Of a stretch of DNA of 64,000 nucleotides, positions 19,536 to 28,114 are shown in pieces. The position numbers were made by a program, and so were the translations under genes. Below the pieces are notes generated by a model, which was not told where the DNA came from, searched no databases, and saw only the letters and a list, made by a program, of their open reading frames with translations. The DNA is taken from contig NZ_CP022387.1 of assembly GCF_002302635.1 (NCBI RefSeq), positions 806,001 to 870,000 on the forward strand. The letters run 5' to 3'. The stretch's first letter is position 1, and every line of letters starts with the position of its first letter. This DNA comes from Capnocytophaga stomatis. GTDB lineage: Bacteria > Bacteroidota > Bacteroidia > Flavobacteriales > Flavobacteriaceae.

Positions 19536-21512
19536 ATGAAAATATTCATAAAATATTTCTCCCTATTATTCTTATTGTTCCCCATATTAGTGGTGGCACA
19601 AGAGGATGACGCACCTAAAAAAGGAGGAATCAATTTTAAATCGATGCGTCCTAAAAAGAAAAAGGACAGCATTACTTTTACGGCAAACGATTATAAAACA
19701 ATCTCTTATCTGCGTGATACAACGGCGATTGACACCTCGCTTACTATTCAAAAATTTTATAAGAGTAATGCTTGGGAAAAAGATATGTTTGGGAAAATGC
19801 CTTTTTCAAATATGGGGCAACCTTACAATGCTATGGAATATGATTTCCAAAACTTGGATTATCTTTCTTCAATGGGAGCAGAAGCCAAAAAGCAATTTTA
19901 TCTGACACCTGAGGAGGTTAAATATTACCTATCGCCTACTCCCCTCACCGATATCACTTACAAAACGGGAATGGAACAAGGACAAATGGTAAACGTCTTA
20001 TTTTCAGTAAATTTAAAACCAACTCTAAATATTTTTGTAGGTTATAAAGGGCTTCGTTCATTAGGAAAATACCAACGAATTTTGGCAAGTAACGGAAACC
20101 TAAGATTAGGATTTTCCTATGTTTCCCCAAATAAAAAATATACTCTTTTTGCTCATTATGCGGGTCACGATATTGAAAGTCAAGAAAACGGAGGAATTAC
20201 TTCTGTAGAACAATTTGAGTCAGGAGATAAACAGTTCAAAAACAGAGCTGTAATAGATATTTTCCTTCCAGATGCTGAAAATTTACGTGAAAGCAAACGC
20301 TACTTTTTTCAGCACGATTATGCTTTTTTACGAAACAAAGATTCTTTGGCTTCTTACAAACAAATTCGTTTCCGTCATAGGTTTTTATACGAAACAGAAT
20401 ACTATAAATTCAACCAAAGTAATGTAAATCAATTCTTTGGAGATGCTTTTGTAACAAAAGATATCAGCGACCGAATGCAACTTCAAAAAATGACAAACAC
20501 AGTAGGTGCCGAGCTTGAATTGCCTTATCTCGGAAAAACATTTGTGTACGGAAATGCCTATTTTTATAATTATTTTTTCCGAAATGCTTTCTATATTTCC
20601 GGCGAATTGCAACGACATCAAATCAAAGACACTGACCTGAGTTTAGCCCTTCAATGGAACAAAAAAGTAGGTGGCTTTTCAATCGATGCGGAAGGAGAGC
20701 AAACTTTTATCGGAAAAATAACCGGAACGAAATTAAACGGAAAACTCTCGTATAATTTTGATGAGAAAAATAGGATTCTGGCTGGAGTCAGTTTGCATTC
20801 TTCCTTGCCAAATTTCAATTTTTTACTTTACCAAAGTGACTACAAAAATTACAATTGGAACAACTACGACCGCTTTGATAAAGAGCAAGTTCAGACAATT
20901 TTCGGAGAGTTAAAAACGCAATGGGGAAACGCATCGGCAAGTATTTCAAATATAAAAAATTATACATTTTTTCAGGTTCAAAATACTGATGTTGAAGACA
21001 AAAGAGCTCAATCGCTTCCTTCACAATATTCAGGAAATATTCAATATTTGAAACTCAAACTTCAAAAAGAATTTGCCTTGGGGAAATTCCGATTGGATAA
21101 TACTTTGCTTTTCCAACGTGTAGCACAAGATAATCAGCAAATATTAAACGTGCCTACTTTTGTTACACGAAATACGTTTTATTTCGCATCGGATTTATTT
21201 GACAAAGCAATGTATTTGCAAACAGGCATTGGTTTTAATTATTTCACGAAATATTATTCAAACCGATACAATCCGTTATTAGCTGAATTTGAGGCACAAA
21301 ACACGCAAAAAACAGGAGGTTTCCCGATGTTTGATTTCTTCTTAAATGCAAAAGTGCGAACTATGCGAATATATTTTTCAATAGAACATTTCAATCCGTT
21401 TATAATGGATACGATATTTGGCAAACAATATTACAATTATTATTCTGCACCTCAGCAACCTTATCGTGATTTAATTTTACGATTGGGAATTTCTTGGAAT
21501 TTATTCTCTTAA
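19536..21512 (+). CDS. Putative outer-membrane porin (Porin_10 type)
   Basis: The 658-residue protein has a signal peptide (LLFLLFPILVVAQ), a short basic linker (RPKKKKDS) and a long series of amphipathic beta strands. It ends in an aromatic LGISWNLFS, a typical outer-membrane barrel end. The early SYLRDTTAIDTSLTIQKFY and YLTPEEVKYYLSPTPLTDI segments are seen in flavobacterial Porin_10 proteins. Substrate specificity is not known. It starts 51 bases after ruvB; lipB follows 11 bases after its stop, so porin and lipB may share a transcript. Confidence 0.8.
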   Translation: MKIFIKYFSLLFLLFPILVVAQEDDAPKKGGINFKSMRPKKKKDSITFTANDYKTISYLRDTTAIDTSLTIQKFYKSNAWEKDMFGKMPFSNMGQPYNAMEYDFQNLDYLSSMGAEAKKQFYLTPEEVKYYLSPTPLTDITYKTGMEQGQMVNVLFSVNLKPTLNIFVGYKGLRSLGKYQRILASNGNLRLGFSYVSPNKKYTLFAHYAGHDIESQENGGITSVEQFESGDKQFKNRAVIDIFLPDAENLRESKRYFFQHDYAFLRNKDSLASYKQIRFRHRFLYETEYYKFNQSNVNQFFGDAFVTKDISDRMQLQKMTNTVGAELELPYLGKTFVYGNAYFYNYFFRNAFYISGELQRHQIKDTDLSLALQWNKKVGGFSIDAEGEQTFIGKITGTKLNGKLSYNFDEKNRILAGVSLHSSLPNFNFLLYQSDYKNYNWNNYDRFDKEQVQTIFGELKTQWGNASASISNIKNYTFFQVQNTDVEDKRAQSLPSQYSGNIQYLKLKLQKEFALGKFRLDNTLLFQRVAQDNQQILNVPTFVTRNTFYFASDLFDKAMYLQTGIGFNYFTKYYSNRYNPLLAEFEAQNTQKTGGFPMFDFFLNAKVRTMRIYFSIEHFNPFIMDTIFGKQYYNYYSAPQQPYRDLILRLGISWNLFS

Positions 21513-21523
21513 AAATTAAAAAA

Positions 21524-22234
21524 ATGAACAAAAAAATTCTTTTTAAAGATTTAGGCAATAAAGATTACAAAGAAACTTGGGATTACCAAGAAACTCTTTT
21601 TGAGTCAATTATAGAAACAAAACGAAAAAACAGAGCTGAAAACATTCAAGTTCCGACATCTAATTATTTCCTTTTTGTAGAACATCCGCACGTGTACACT
21701 TTGGGAAAAAGTGGCGATATTTCCAATCTGTTAGTTGATGAAAAAACGCTTGAGAAAAAGGGTGCGAAGTTTTACAAAATCAACAGAGGAGGCGATATTA
21801 CGTACCACGGTCCGGGGCAAATTGTCGGTTACCCAATTCTAGATTTGGATAATTTTTTCACAGATATCCACAAATATCTTCGCCTTTTAGAAGAAACTAT
21901 TATCCTGACTTTAAAAGATTACGGCATAGAAGCCACTCGCAGTCAAGGAGAAACGGGCGTTTGGATTGATGTAGGCACACCTTTCGCAAGAAAAATTTGT
22001 GCAATGGGAGTAAGAAGCTCTCGCTGGGTTACGATGCACGGATTTGCATTTAATGTCAATGCCGATTTAGGTTATTTTGACAACATTATTCCGTGTGGCA
22101 TTCGTGGTAAAGCTGTAACCTCTCTTAATGTAGAGCTCGGAAAAAAAGAAGTTCCGATTGATGAAGTGAAAGAAAAAATTACCAAATATTTTCAGGAACT
22201 CTTTGAAGCTGAGTTTGTTAATCTGCAAGATTAA
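21524..22234 (+). CDS. lipB: Lipoyl(octanoyl) transferase LipB
   Basis: LipB moves octanoyl groups from acyl carrier protein to lipoyl domains of the 2-oxoacid dehydrogenases and the glycine cleavage H protein. The ATG at 21524 gives 236 residues. Signatures are EHPHVYTLGKSGD, NRGGDITYHGPGQIVGYPI and the catalytic Cys/Lys region RKICAMGVRSSRWVTMHGFA. The stop overlaps the last four bases of the convergent DUF4834 gene. Confidence 0.94.
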   Translation: MNKKILFKDLGNKDYKETWDYQETLFESIIETKRKNRAENIQVPTSNYFLFVEHPHVYTLGKSGDISNLLVDEKTLEKKGAKFYKINRGGDITYHGPGQIVGYPILDLDNFFTDIHKYLRLLEETIILTLKDYGIEATRSQGETGVWIDVGTPFARKICAMGVRSSRWVTMHGFAFNVNADLGYFDNIIPCGIRGKAVTSLNVELGKKEVPIDEVKEKITKYFQELFEAEFVNLQD

Positions 22235-22515
22235 TCAACTTCCTCATAATCAATATAATCACCCACTTTCTTTCTTGATTGTGGGTTCTTTGATTGAGCG
22301 TTATTGTCGTTTATCGTTTGATTTTCTTGGGTTTTCTGTTGATATTGATTTTGAGCTTGTTGAAATTGTTCTCCAATCTTCTTTTCCACTTTTTTTAGGA
22401 AATACTTCATCATATACGGAGCTAAAACTCGCATCAAAACACGTAATCCAATGATAACCAAAAGGATAACAAACAAAGTTTTTATAAATCCTGATAAAGA
22501 AGCTTCTGTAATCAT
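22231..22515 (-). CDS. DUF4834 family small membrane protein
   Basis: The start was placed at the ATG at 22513-22515 (MITEASLSGFIKTLF), giving 94 residues; upstream extension is non-conserved. There is one membrane helix (about residues 10-35), a short motif APYMMKYFLKKVEKKIGEQF, a glutamine-rich coil, and the end KVGDYIDYEEVD, which is characteristic of the DUF4834 family in Flavobacteriia. Function is unknown. It is tail-to-tail with lipB, overlapping by four bases. Confidence 0.75.
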   Translation of the reverse strand: MITEASLSGFIKTLFVILLVIIGLRVLMRVLAPYMMKYFLKKVEKKIGEQFQQAQNQYQQKTQENQTINDNNAQSKNPQSRKKVGDYIDYEEVD

Positions 22516-22668
22516 TTTTTGTAAGTTTCGGGCAAAAATAGGAAAAATAATCAGCAATTGACAATACGAAAACAAAATTTATAAAATCTTCCCGCAAATG
22601 GATTTATCATTTCTGCTGAAAATTAATATTTTAAATTCCATTATTTTATCTTTTTCAAACAAAAAGTA

Positions 22669-22698
22669 TTGTTTTTTAAACAGATAAGAGTATCTTTG
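22669..22698 (+). promoter_or_regulatory. Bacteroidota-type promoter
   Basis: TTG at 22669-22671, a 19-base spacer, TATCTTTG at 22691-22698. It would give an 80-base leader before the ATG at 22783. Confidence 0.7.
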
Positions 22699-22782
22699 CA
22701 GATTGAAAAAAGGGAAATAGTTAGCAAATATTGATTTTTTCGTTAATTATCGTATTTCTTTTTCACTTAAATTTCTTTTGAT

Positions 22783-23730
22783 ATGAATCGCCTTTTTATC
22801 ACATTGTTAATCATCACATTACCTCTTTCAGTACGAGGGCAATATACGGATATTATCAACTCAAACCTGCCTGGAAACTCACAAAGTGCCTATTCGGTTG
22901 GCGGACGCGTTTTGCAATTTGAGGGCGGTTTGTGGATTGAGCAACGTAACCATAAGGAAATATTTACCGATATGACCATTTTGGGGCTAAATTATTCCGT
23001 GAGATATGGCATTTTGTCGGACAGATTAGAGTTAATGCTCAATGGTACAGCTGCTTACGATAATGTGCATTATTATCGTTTTGTTGATGAAAGAACTAAC
23101 AATTTCGGTTTTGTAAACAACACTATTGGAGCTAAATACTTGATTTACACTCCTAACACAGATGATAAACCCAACATTTACAGTTGGAAAGCAAACAATT
23201 CTTTTCATTGGAGAAAACTAATTCCTGCTGTGGGGATTTACGCCGGAATGAATTTTTTGCCAAATAAACGTTACTTTTACGAAGAAGTTGACAGGCTTTC
23301 TCCAAAAGTGGTTGTTTCGCTCCAAAGCCAGCCTTCATCTCGTGTGGTTTTGGTCGGGAATTTGATAGCAAATCGTTTTTTAAGTAAATATCCCGAATTG
23401 GGCTACATTTTAACATTAACACATAATTTGGACAATGGCAGATTCAGCATTTTTGTAGAATCGGAAGGTATTCAAAGTGGTTATTATAGCGACCAAATCA
23501 CACGATTAGGAGGTGCTTACTTGTTCACAAAAGACATTCAAGTAAATGTTGATTTAGGAGCAAGCTGGAAAAATACTCCTTCACGATATTCAGCCTTACT
23601 CGGTTTTTCATATCGTATTGATAATCACAAAAAATTTGTTAAGTCACAACAAGAAGAAAAATTAAAACCTACCAAAATAGGAAGACAGAGAAAACCCAAA
23701 AAAGAAAAGAAAAAATGGCTGATATTTTAG
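22783..23730 (+). CDS. Predicted outer-membrane beta-barrel (transporter-like)
   Basis: The 315-residue protein has a signal peptide (LLIITLPLSVRGQ), then LPGNSQSAYSVGGRVLQFEGGL and many alternating strands. It resembles the 'MetA-pathway of phenol degradation' or transporter-type barrels found in Flavobacteriia. After the last strand (ALLGFSYRID) comes a 35-residue lysine-rich tail that overlaps the next gene by 16 bases, suggesting translational coupling. No substrate can be deduced. A consensus promoter lies at 22669-22698. Confidence 0.65.
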   Translation: MNRLFITLLIITLPLSVRGQYTDIINSNLPGNSQSAYSVGGRVLQFEGGLWIEQRNHKEIFTDMTILGLNYSVRYGILSDRLELMLNGTAAYDNVHYYRFVDERTNNFGFVNNTIGAKYLIYTPNTDDKPNIYSWKANNSFHWRKLIPAVGIYAGMNFLPNKRYFYEEVDRLSPKVVVSLQSQPSSRVVLVGNLIANRFLSKYPELGYILTLTHNLDNGRFSIFVESEGIQSGYYSDQITRLGGAYLFTKDIQVNVDLGASWKNTPSRYSALLGFSYRIDNHKKFVKSQQEEKLKPTKIGRQRKPKKEKKKWLIF

Positions 23731-24836
23731 TTAAAGAAATATTTTCTAAAAAAGAATTAAAACAATTTGTAAAATTTCCTTTCTCTTTATATAAAAATAA
23801 TCCGTACTGGATTCCTCCTCTTATTGATGAGGAATTGGCTTCTTTCGATAAAACAAAAAATCCTGCTTTTGACAATGCAGAAGCTTTCTTTTATCTGGCT
23901 TACAAAAAAAATGAAATTGTAGGTCGCGTTGCTGCTATCATAAACCAGTACGATATTCGCCAAAATATTGCTAAAATACGCTTCGGATGGCTGGATATGA
24001 TTGACGATGTGAATGTTACCAAAGCTCTGCTGGATAAAGTTTCGGAAAAAGGCAGAGAACATCAACTAAAGTATATGGAAGGACCTATGGGCTTTTCCAA
24101 TATGGATAAAGTGGGGGTTATGACAGAAGGTTACGACCACATTGCCAGCACAATAACTTGGTATAATCTTCCGTACTACAAAGAGCATCTGGAAAAATTG
24201 GGAATGACCAAAGAAAAGGGGTACATCGAAACTTATTTCCTGTTGAGTAGCGTAAATGCTGAATTATTCAGAAAAACTGCTGAAGCAATCCGAAAACGTT
24301 ACGAAGTTCGTGTTATTCCTGCAAATACGAAGGAAGAAGTGCTTAAGTACGTGGATGCAATGTTTGATTTGTACAACGAAAGTTATTCCAAATTATCCTC
24401 CTATGTTCCTGTTAATGAACGCCAAAAGGATTATTTCAAGAAAAAATACATTCCGTTTATAAATCCTGAATATATTCGATTTATTGAAAATAAAGAAGGA
24501 AAATTAATCAGCTTTGCCATCGTTCTTCCTTCTTTTGCAAAGGCTTTGCAAAAAGCCAAAGGAAGTTTGTTCCCTTTTGGATTTTGGCATCTGTTAAAAG
24601 CAAAAAAGAAACACGATATGGTTGAATTTTTCTTAATCGGGGTGGCTCCTGAATATCAAAGTAAAGGAATTCCCGCATTGCTTTTTGATTATTATCATCC
24701 TGTTTTTGAGAGAAATGGTATTAATAAATGCATAATAACTCCTGAACTGGAAGACAATTTGGCTATTCAACAACTTTGGAAAAGCTTTCAGCCTGTGGTT
24801 TACGCAAAACGTGCTACTTATAAAAAAGATATTTAA
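23715..24836 (+). CDS. GNAT-superfamily acetyltransferase-like protein
   Basis: A 373-residue cytoplasmic protein. The N-terminal half has FPFSLYKNNPYWIPPLIDEE and EAFFYLAYKKNEIVGRVAAI, and the C-terminal half has the acetyl-CoA-binding type block EFFLIGVAPEYQSKGIPALLF. Relatives in Bacteroidota are often labelled GTP cyclohydrolase, but I see no support for that in the motifs. The substrate is unknown. Its start overlaps the upstream barrel gene by 16 bases and the ZIP transporter gene begins 34 bases downstream. Confidence 0.7.
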   Translation: MADILVKEIFSKKELKQFVKFPFSLYKNNPYWIPPLIDEELASFDKTKNPAFDNAEAFFYLAYKKNEIVGRVAAIINQYDIRQNIAKIRFGWLDMIDDVNVTKALLDKVSEKGREHQLKYMEGPMGFSNMDKVGVMTEGYDHIASTITWYNLPYYKEHLEKLGMTKEKGYIETYFLLSSVNAELFRKTAEAIRKRYEVRVIPANTKEEVLKYVDAMFDLYNESYSKLSSYVPVNERQKDYFKKKYIPFINPEYIRFIENKEGKLISFAIVLPSFAKALQKAKGSLFPFGFWHLLKAKKKHDMVEFFLIGVAPEYQSKGIPALLFDYYHPVFERNGINKCIITPELEDNLAIQQLWKSFQPVVYAKRATYKKDI

Positions 24837-24870
24837 TAACTAACTTATTTACATCATTTTACCTAAAATA

Positions 24871-25587
24871 ATGAATTATATTTTACCTTTTCTATCCATC
24901 GTTTTTGGATTTGCAACTGTACTTATTTTCAAACCGAAAAATCAAAGAAATATAAAATTATTACTGGCTTTCAGTGGGGCATTTTTGCTCGCAATGACTG
25001 TTTTTACGCTTATTCCAGAAGTTTTTCATTCGTTAGAACACATCCACGACGAACATTGCAACCACAATCACAGTTCGGGCAAAGAAATTGGCGTATGGAT
25101 TGTTGTTGGAATTTTACTTCAAATAGTGTTAGAATTCTTTTCGCGTGGTGCCGAACACGGGCATATGCACCATCCACATTCTGAGCTTAAAAATGCATTT
25201 CCTTGGTCACTTTTTATCAGTTTGAGTATCCACTCTATTTTGGAAGGATTTCCGTTACACCATCACCACAATATGGTTTACGGAATTTTTATACATCACC
25301 TTCCCATAGCTATGGTACTGACTATTTTCTTTTTAGACTCTGGAATCGGATTCAAAAAAACTTTTATTTTCTTAATATTATTTGCTTTAATGACTCCTTT
25401 TGGGACACTGTTAGCGGAATTCATTCCTCAATTAGGGAATTATCACATTCAAATATCGGCAATAGTTATCGGGATTTTCCTACATATTTCATCGGTTATT
25501 TTATTTGAAACATCTGAAAATCATAAATTTAATCATATTAAGCTTGGTACAATTATTTTAGGTTTCGTAGCTGCCTACTTTACTTAA
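24871..25587 (+). CDS. ZIP-family divalent metal transporter
   Basis: The 238-residue inner-membrane protein has about seven or eight helices. A histidine-rich loop HIHDEHCNHNHSSG lies near residues 55-70, a second His cluster (GAEHGHMHHPHS) near 95, and the ZIP metal-site signatures SIHSILEGFPL and IFIHHLPIAM in helices IV and V. ZIP proteins import zinc, iron or manganese. The His-rich loops favour zinc, but this is inference. It may be co-transcribed with the upstream GNAT gene. Confidence 0.88.
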   Translation: MNYILPFLSIVFGFATVLIFKPKNQRNIKLLLAFSGAFLLAMTVFTLIPEVFHSLEHIHDEHCNHNHSSGKEIGVWIVVGILLQIVLEFFSRGAEHGHMHHPHSELKNAFPWSLFISLSIHSILEGFPLHHHHNMVYGIFIHHLPIAMVLTIFFLDSGIGFKKTFIFLILFALMTPFGTLLAEFIPQLGNYHIQISAIVIGIFLHISSVILFETSENHKFNHIKLGTIILGFVAAYFT

Positions 25588-25607
25588 TTGATTGTCGTAA
25601 ATCTATT

Positions 25608-25636
25608 TTGTATCTTGACTTTTTTTTATAATTTTG
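25608..25636 (+). promoter_or_regulatory. Promoter of the TPP riboswitch transcript
   Basis: TTG at 25608-25610 and TAATTTTG at 25629-25636 are 18 bases apart, one less than the best consensus. Transcription would begin just before the riboswitch aptamer. Confidence 0.5.
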
Positions 25637-25639
25637 TGC

Positions 25640-25720
25640 CCGTCTCAAAGGGGTGCTGCACTTGTGGCTGAGATTATACCCATAGAACTTGGGCTGGTAA
25701 TGCAGTCTAAGGAAAAGAAG
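25640..25720 (+). ncRNA. TPP riboswitch (THI element)
   Basis: The aptamer hallmarks appear in order: GGGGTGC at 25650-25656, CTGAGA at 25668-25673, ATACCC ending at 25681, GAAC then the CTGG-TAATGCAG block at 25694-25705, and a purine-rich closing segment. These are the conserved thi-box sequences that bind thiamine pyrophosphate. It lies in the leader of a TonB-dependent receptor and is followed by an intrinsic terminator, so control is probably by transcription termination when TPP is abundant. Confidence 0.93.
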
Positions 25721-25733
25721 TCAATAATAATCG

Positions 25734-25774
25734 GCTTGTTTTTGCTTTTTGGGTAGCAGAAACAGGCTTTTTTT
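25734..25774 (+). terminator. Riboswitch-controlled intrinsic terminator
   Basis: Arms 25734-25746 and 25755-25767 form a 13-bp stem (two G-U pairs, no mismatches) with an 8-base loop, followed by seven T residues. It lies between the TPP aptamer and the receptor start codon. Confidence 0.85.
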
Positions 25775-25828
25775 ATTCATTCCATAAAATAATTGCCTCT
25801 TTTATTTTGTAAAAATTTCATTTTACTG

Positions 25829-27958
25829 ATGAAAAAATTATTTTTTATGGGAGCGATGAGCCTTATAAGTTCGGCTTATGCTCAAAACATCGAATCGGAA
25901 AAAGATTCTACACTACAAGAAACCATCAAATTAGATGAAGTTTTGGTTTCGGCAGTAAGGGCAAAACAAACCCTTCCGGTAACTTACTCTAATCTTTCCA
26001 AATCAGAAATTGCAAAACGCAATCAAGGACAACAAATCCCGATGCTTTTGGGGCATTTGCCTAACGTAGTTTCATATTCGGAAGACGGAACAGGCTTCGG
26101 AGCAACTTATCTTTCAGTTCGCGGAAGTGACCTTTATCGTACTAACGTGACTATCAACGGTATTCCGTACAACGACTCGGAATCGCAAGGGACTTTCTGG
26201 TACAATCTTTCCGATTTTGCTTCTTCTGCCGAGAACATTCAGCTTCAACGTGGGGTAGGAACATCAACCAATGGGACTGGTGCTTTCGGGGCGAGTTTGA
26301 ACGTCCTTACCGATGCCGTTTCGGAAAATCCGTATGCCGAAATTGCAAATTTCTACGGAAGTTACAACACACATAAGCATATGGTGAAACTCTCAACTGG
26401 GAAAATCAATGAGCGTTTTGAGCTTTCGGGCCGTTTTTCAAAAATCAATTCTAACGGATACAGAGACAGAGCTTCATCTGACTTGAAATCCTATTTCTTG
26501 CAAGGAGCTTATTCTTACGGAAATACGTTAATTAAAGGTTTGGTTTTCGGCGGAAAAGAAAAAACGCAACTTACTTGGATGGGAATCGACGAAGCTACTT
26601 TGAACAAGAACAGAAAGTACAATCCTGCCGGAAAATATAAAGATGCTGATGGCAATACTCGTTTCTACGACAATGAAACCGATAACTATCAGCAAGACCA
26701 CGCTCAATTGCATTGGGTGGAAAAATGGAATACGAATTGGACAACCAATCTGGCACTTCATTACACAAAAGGCGAAGGTTACTGGGAAATGTACGAAACT
26801 TGGGGCGGAGAAAATTTTGACAAACATCAAATCACTCGTTATGCTTTGGATAACGATTTCTACGGAGCTACATTTTCTTCTAACTTCAAAAAGAATACCA
26901 TTGATTTGATATTCGGAGGAGCATTCAACAAATATGATGGGTTGCATTTCGATGAAAGAGTATGGTCGGAAGAGGCTTCAAAACCTTATCAAGAAATTGT
27001 AGATGAAAGTTGGGGATACAAAAAAGATGGTTCGGCTTTTGCTAAAATGACTTGGAAATTTGCTCCTCAGTGGGATTTATTTACTGATATTCAATACAGA
27101 TATGTTCACTACAAAGCCGATGAATACAAAGCCGACAAAGCTTTTAATTTCATCAATCCTAAAATAGGCGTTAGTTTTTCTTTAAACGGAAATAATAATT
27201 TTTACTTATCATATGCCAAAGCCACCAAAGAACCTAATCGTAGCGATTACAAAGCGGCACACAAAGAGTACAAAAAAGCATTAGAAACAGACCCTTCTAC
27301 AACACTAAGAGTGCCTCGACCTGAAAAATTGAACGATTTTGAATTAGGATGGAGATATAACACTTCAAAAGTGAAAATCAACACCAATTTGTATTATATG
27401 CTTTACAAAGACCAATTGGTGCTTACCGGTCGCTTGAATGACAAAGGTTATCCGATTCGTGATAACAGCGGAGACAGCTACAGAGCCGGACTTGAAGTAG
27501 ATGCTACTTTATTACTTTCCGACAAATGGATTTGGCAACCAAATGTATCTGTCAGCAGAAATAAAAACATTGATTTCCACACCATAAAAGACGGAAAATC
27601 AGTAAATATCGGAAATACGAAACTTTCGTACTCTCCTGAATTTGTTGCAGGAAGTTCACTAACTTTCAAGCCTATACCAAGCTTTGGAGCAACCTTACTA
27701 ACCAAATACGTAGGAGAGCAATATATGAGCAATATCAACGAAGAAAACTCAAAACTTAAATCTTACTTCGTTAACAATTTGCATTTATCTTATGAAATGA
27801 ATCCGTTAAAATTCTGCAAATCAATAGTGATTTCAGTTACCGCTAACAACATTTTGAATGCAAAATATGTAGCTAACGGAACTTTCGAAGACGGAAAAGC
27901 TGCTTACTTCCCTCAAGCCGAAATCAATTATTTGGCAGGATTAACGCTTTCATTTTAG
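25829..27958 (+). CDS. TonB-dependent receptor, probable thiamine uptake
   Basis: The ATG at 25829 gives a 709-residue outer-membrane receptor. It has a signal peptide (MGAMSLISSAYAQ), a TonB-box-like region (LDEVLVSAVRAKQTLP), a plug domain (PMLLGHLPNVVSYSEDGTG; SVRGSDLYRTNVTINGIPYND) and a 22-strand-type barrel ending YLAGLTLSF. The upstream TPP riboswitch with terminator indicates that the cargo is thiamine, a phosphorylated form or a precursor, as for riboswitch-linked receptors in other Bacteroidota. No inner-membrane thiamine transporter is adjacent. A terminator follows at 27984-28015. Confidence 0.88.
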   Translation: MKKLFFMGAMSLISSAYAQNIESEKDSTLQETIKLDEVLVSAVRAKQTLPVTYSNLSKSEIAKRNQGQQIPMLLGHLPNVVSYSEDGTGFGATYLSVRGSDLYRTNVTINGIPYNDSESQGTFWYNLSDFASSAENIQLQRGVGTSTNGTGAFGASLNVLTDAVSENPYAEIANFYGSYNTHKHMVKLSTGKINERFELSGRFSKINSNGYRDRASSDLKSYFLQGAYSYGNTLIKGLVFGGKEKTQLTWMGIDEATLNKNRKYNPAGKYKDADGNTRFYDNETDNYQQDHAQLHWVEKWNTNWTTNLALHYTKGEGYWEMYETWGGENFDKHQITRYALDNDFYGATFSSNFKKNTIDLIFGGAFNKYDGLHFDERVWSEEASKPYQEIVDESWGYKKDGSAFAKMTWKFAPQWDLFTDIQYRYVHYKADEYKADKAFNFINPKIGVSFSLNGNNNFYLSYAKATKEPNRSDYKAAHKEYKKALETDPSTTLRVPRPEKLNDFELGWRYNTSKVKINTNLYYMLYKDQLVLTGRLNDKGYPIRDNSGDSYRAGLEVDATLLLSDKWIWQPNVSVSRNKNIDFHTIKDGKSVNIGNTKLSYSPEFVAGSSLTFKPIPSFGATLLTKYVGEQYMSNINEENSKLKSYFVNNLHLSYEMNPLKFCKSIVISVTANNILNAKYVANGTFEDGKAAYFPQAEINYLAGLTLSF

Positions 27959-27983
27959 AAAATAATTCTCAATCATAAACCTG

Positions 27984-28015
27984 AGTGTCTCTTATCAAAA
28001 AAGAGACACTTTTTT
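27984..28015 (+). terminator. Intrinsic terminator after the thiamine receptor gene
   Basis: A 10-bp perfect stem (27984-27993 with 28001-28010) with a 7-base loop and a following T-run. Confidence 0.85.
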
Positions 28016-28051
28016 ATTTTAAAAACCCTCTGAAAAAGCTCTGTCTAAAAT

Positions 28052-28082
28052 TTGTATTATCTGTTTTATATTCCTACATTTG
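28052..28082 (+). promoter_or_regulatory. Bacteroidota-type promoter for the M16 peptidase gene
   Basis: TTG at 28052-28054, a 20-base spacer, TACATTTG at 28075-28082, 32 bases before the ATG. Confidence 0.6.
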
Positions 28083-28114
28083 CCTCAAAACATTTAAGTT
28101 AAATATTTTATTGT

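Noticed and set aside
23715-24836. GTP cyclohydrolase assignment
   Set aside because: Only GNAT-like features are visible; the zinc and catalytic motifs of GTP cyclohydrolases are absent.
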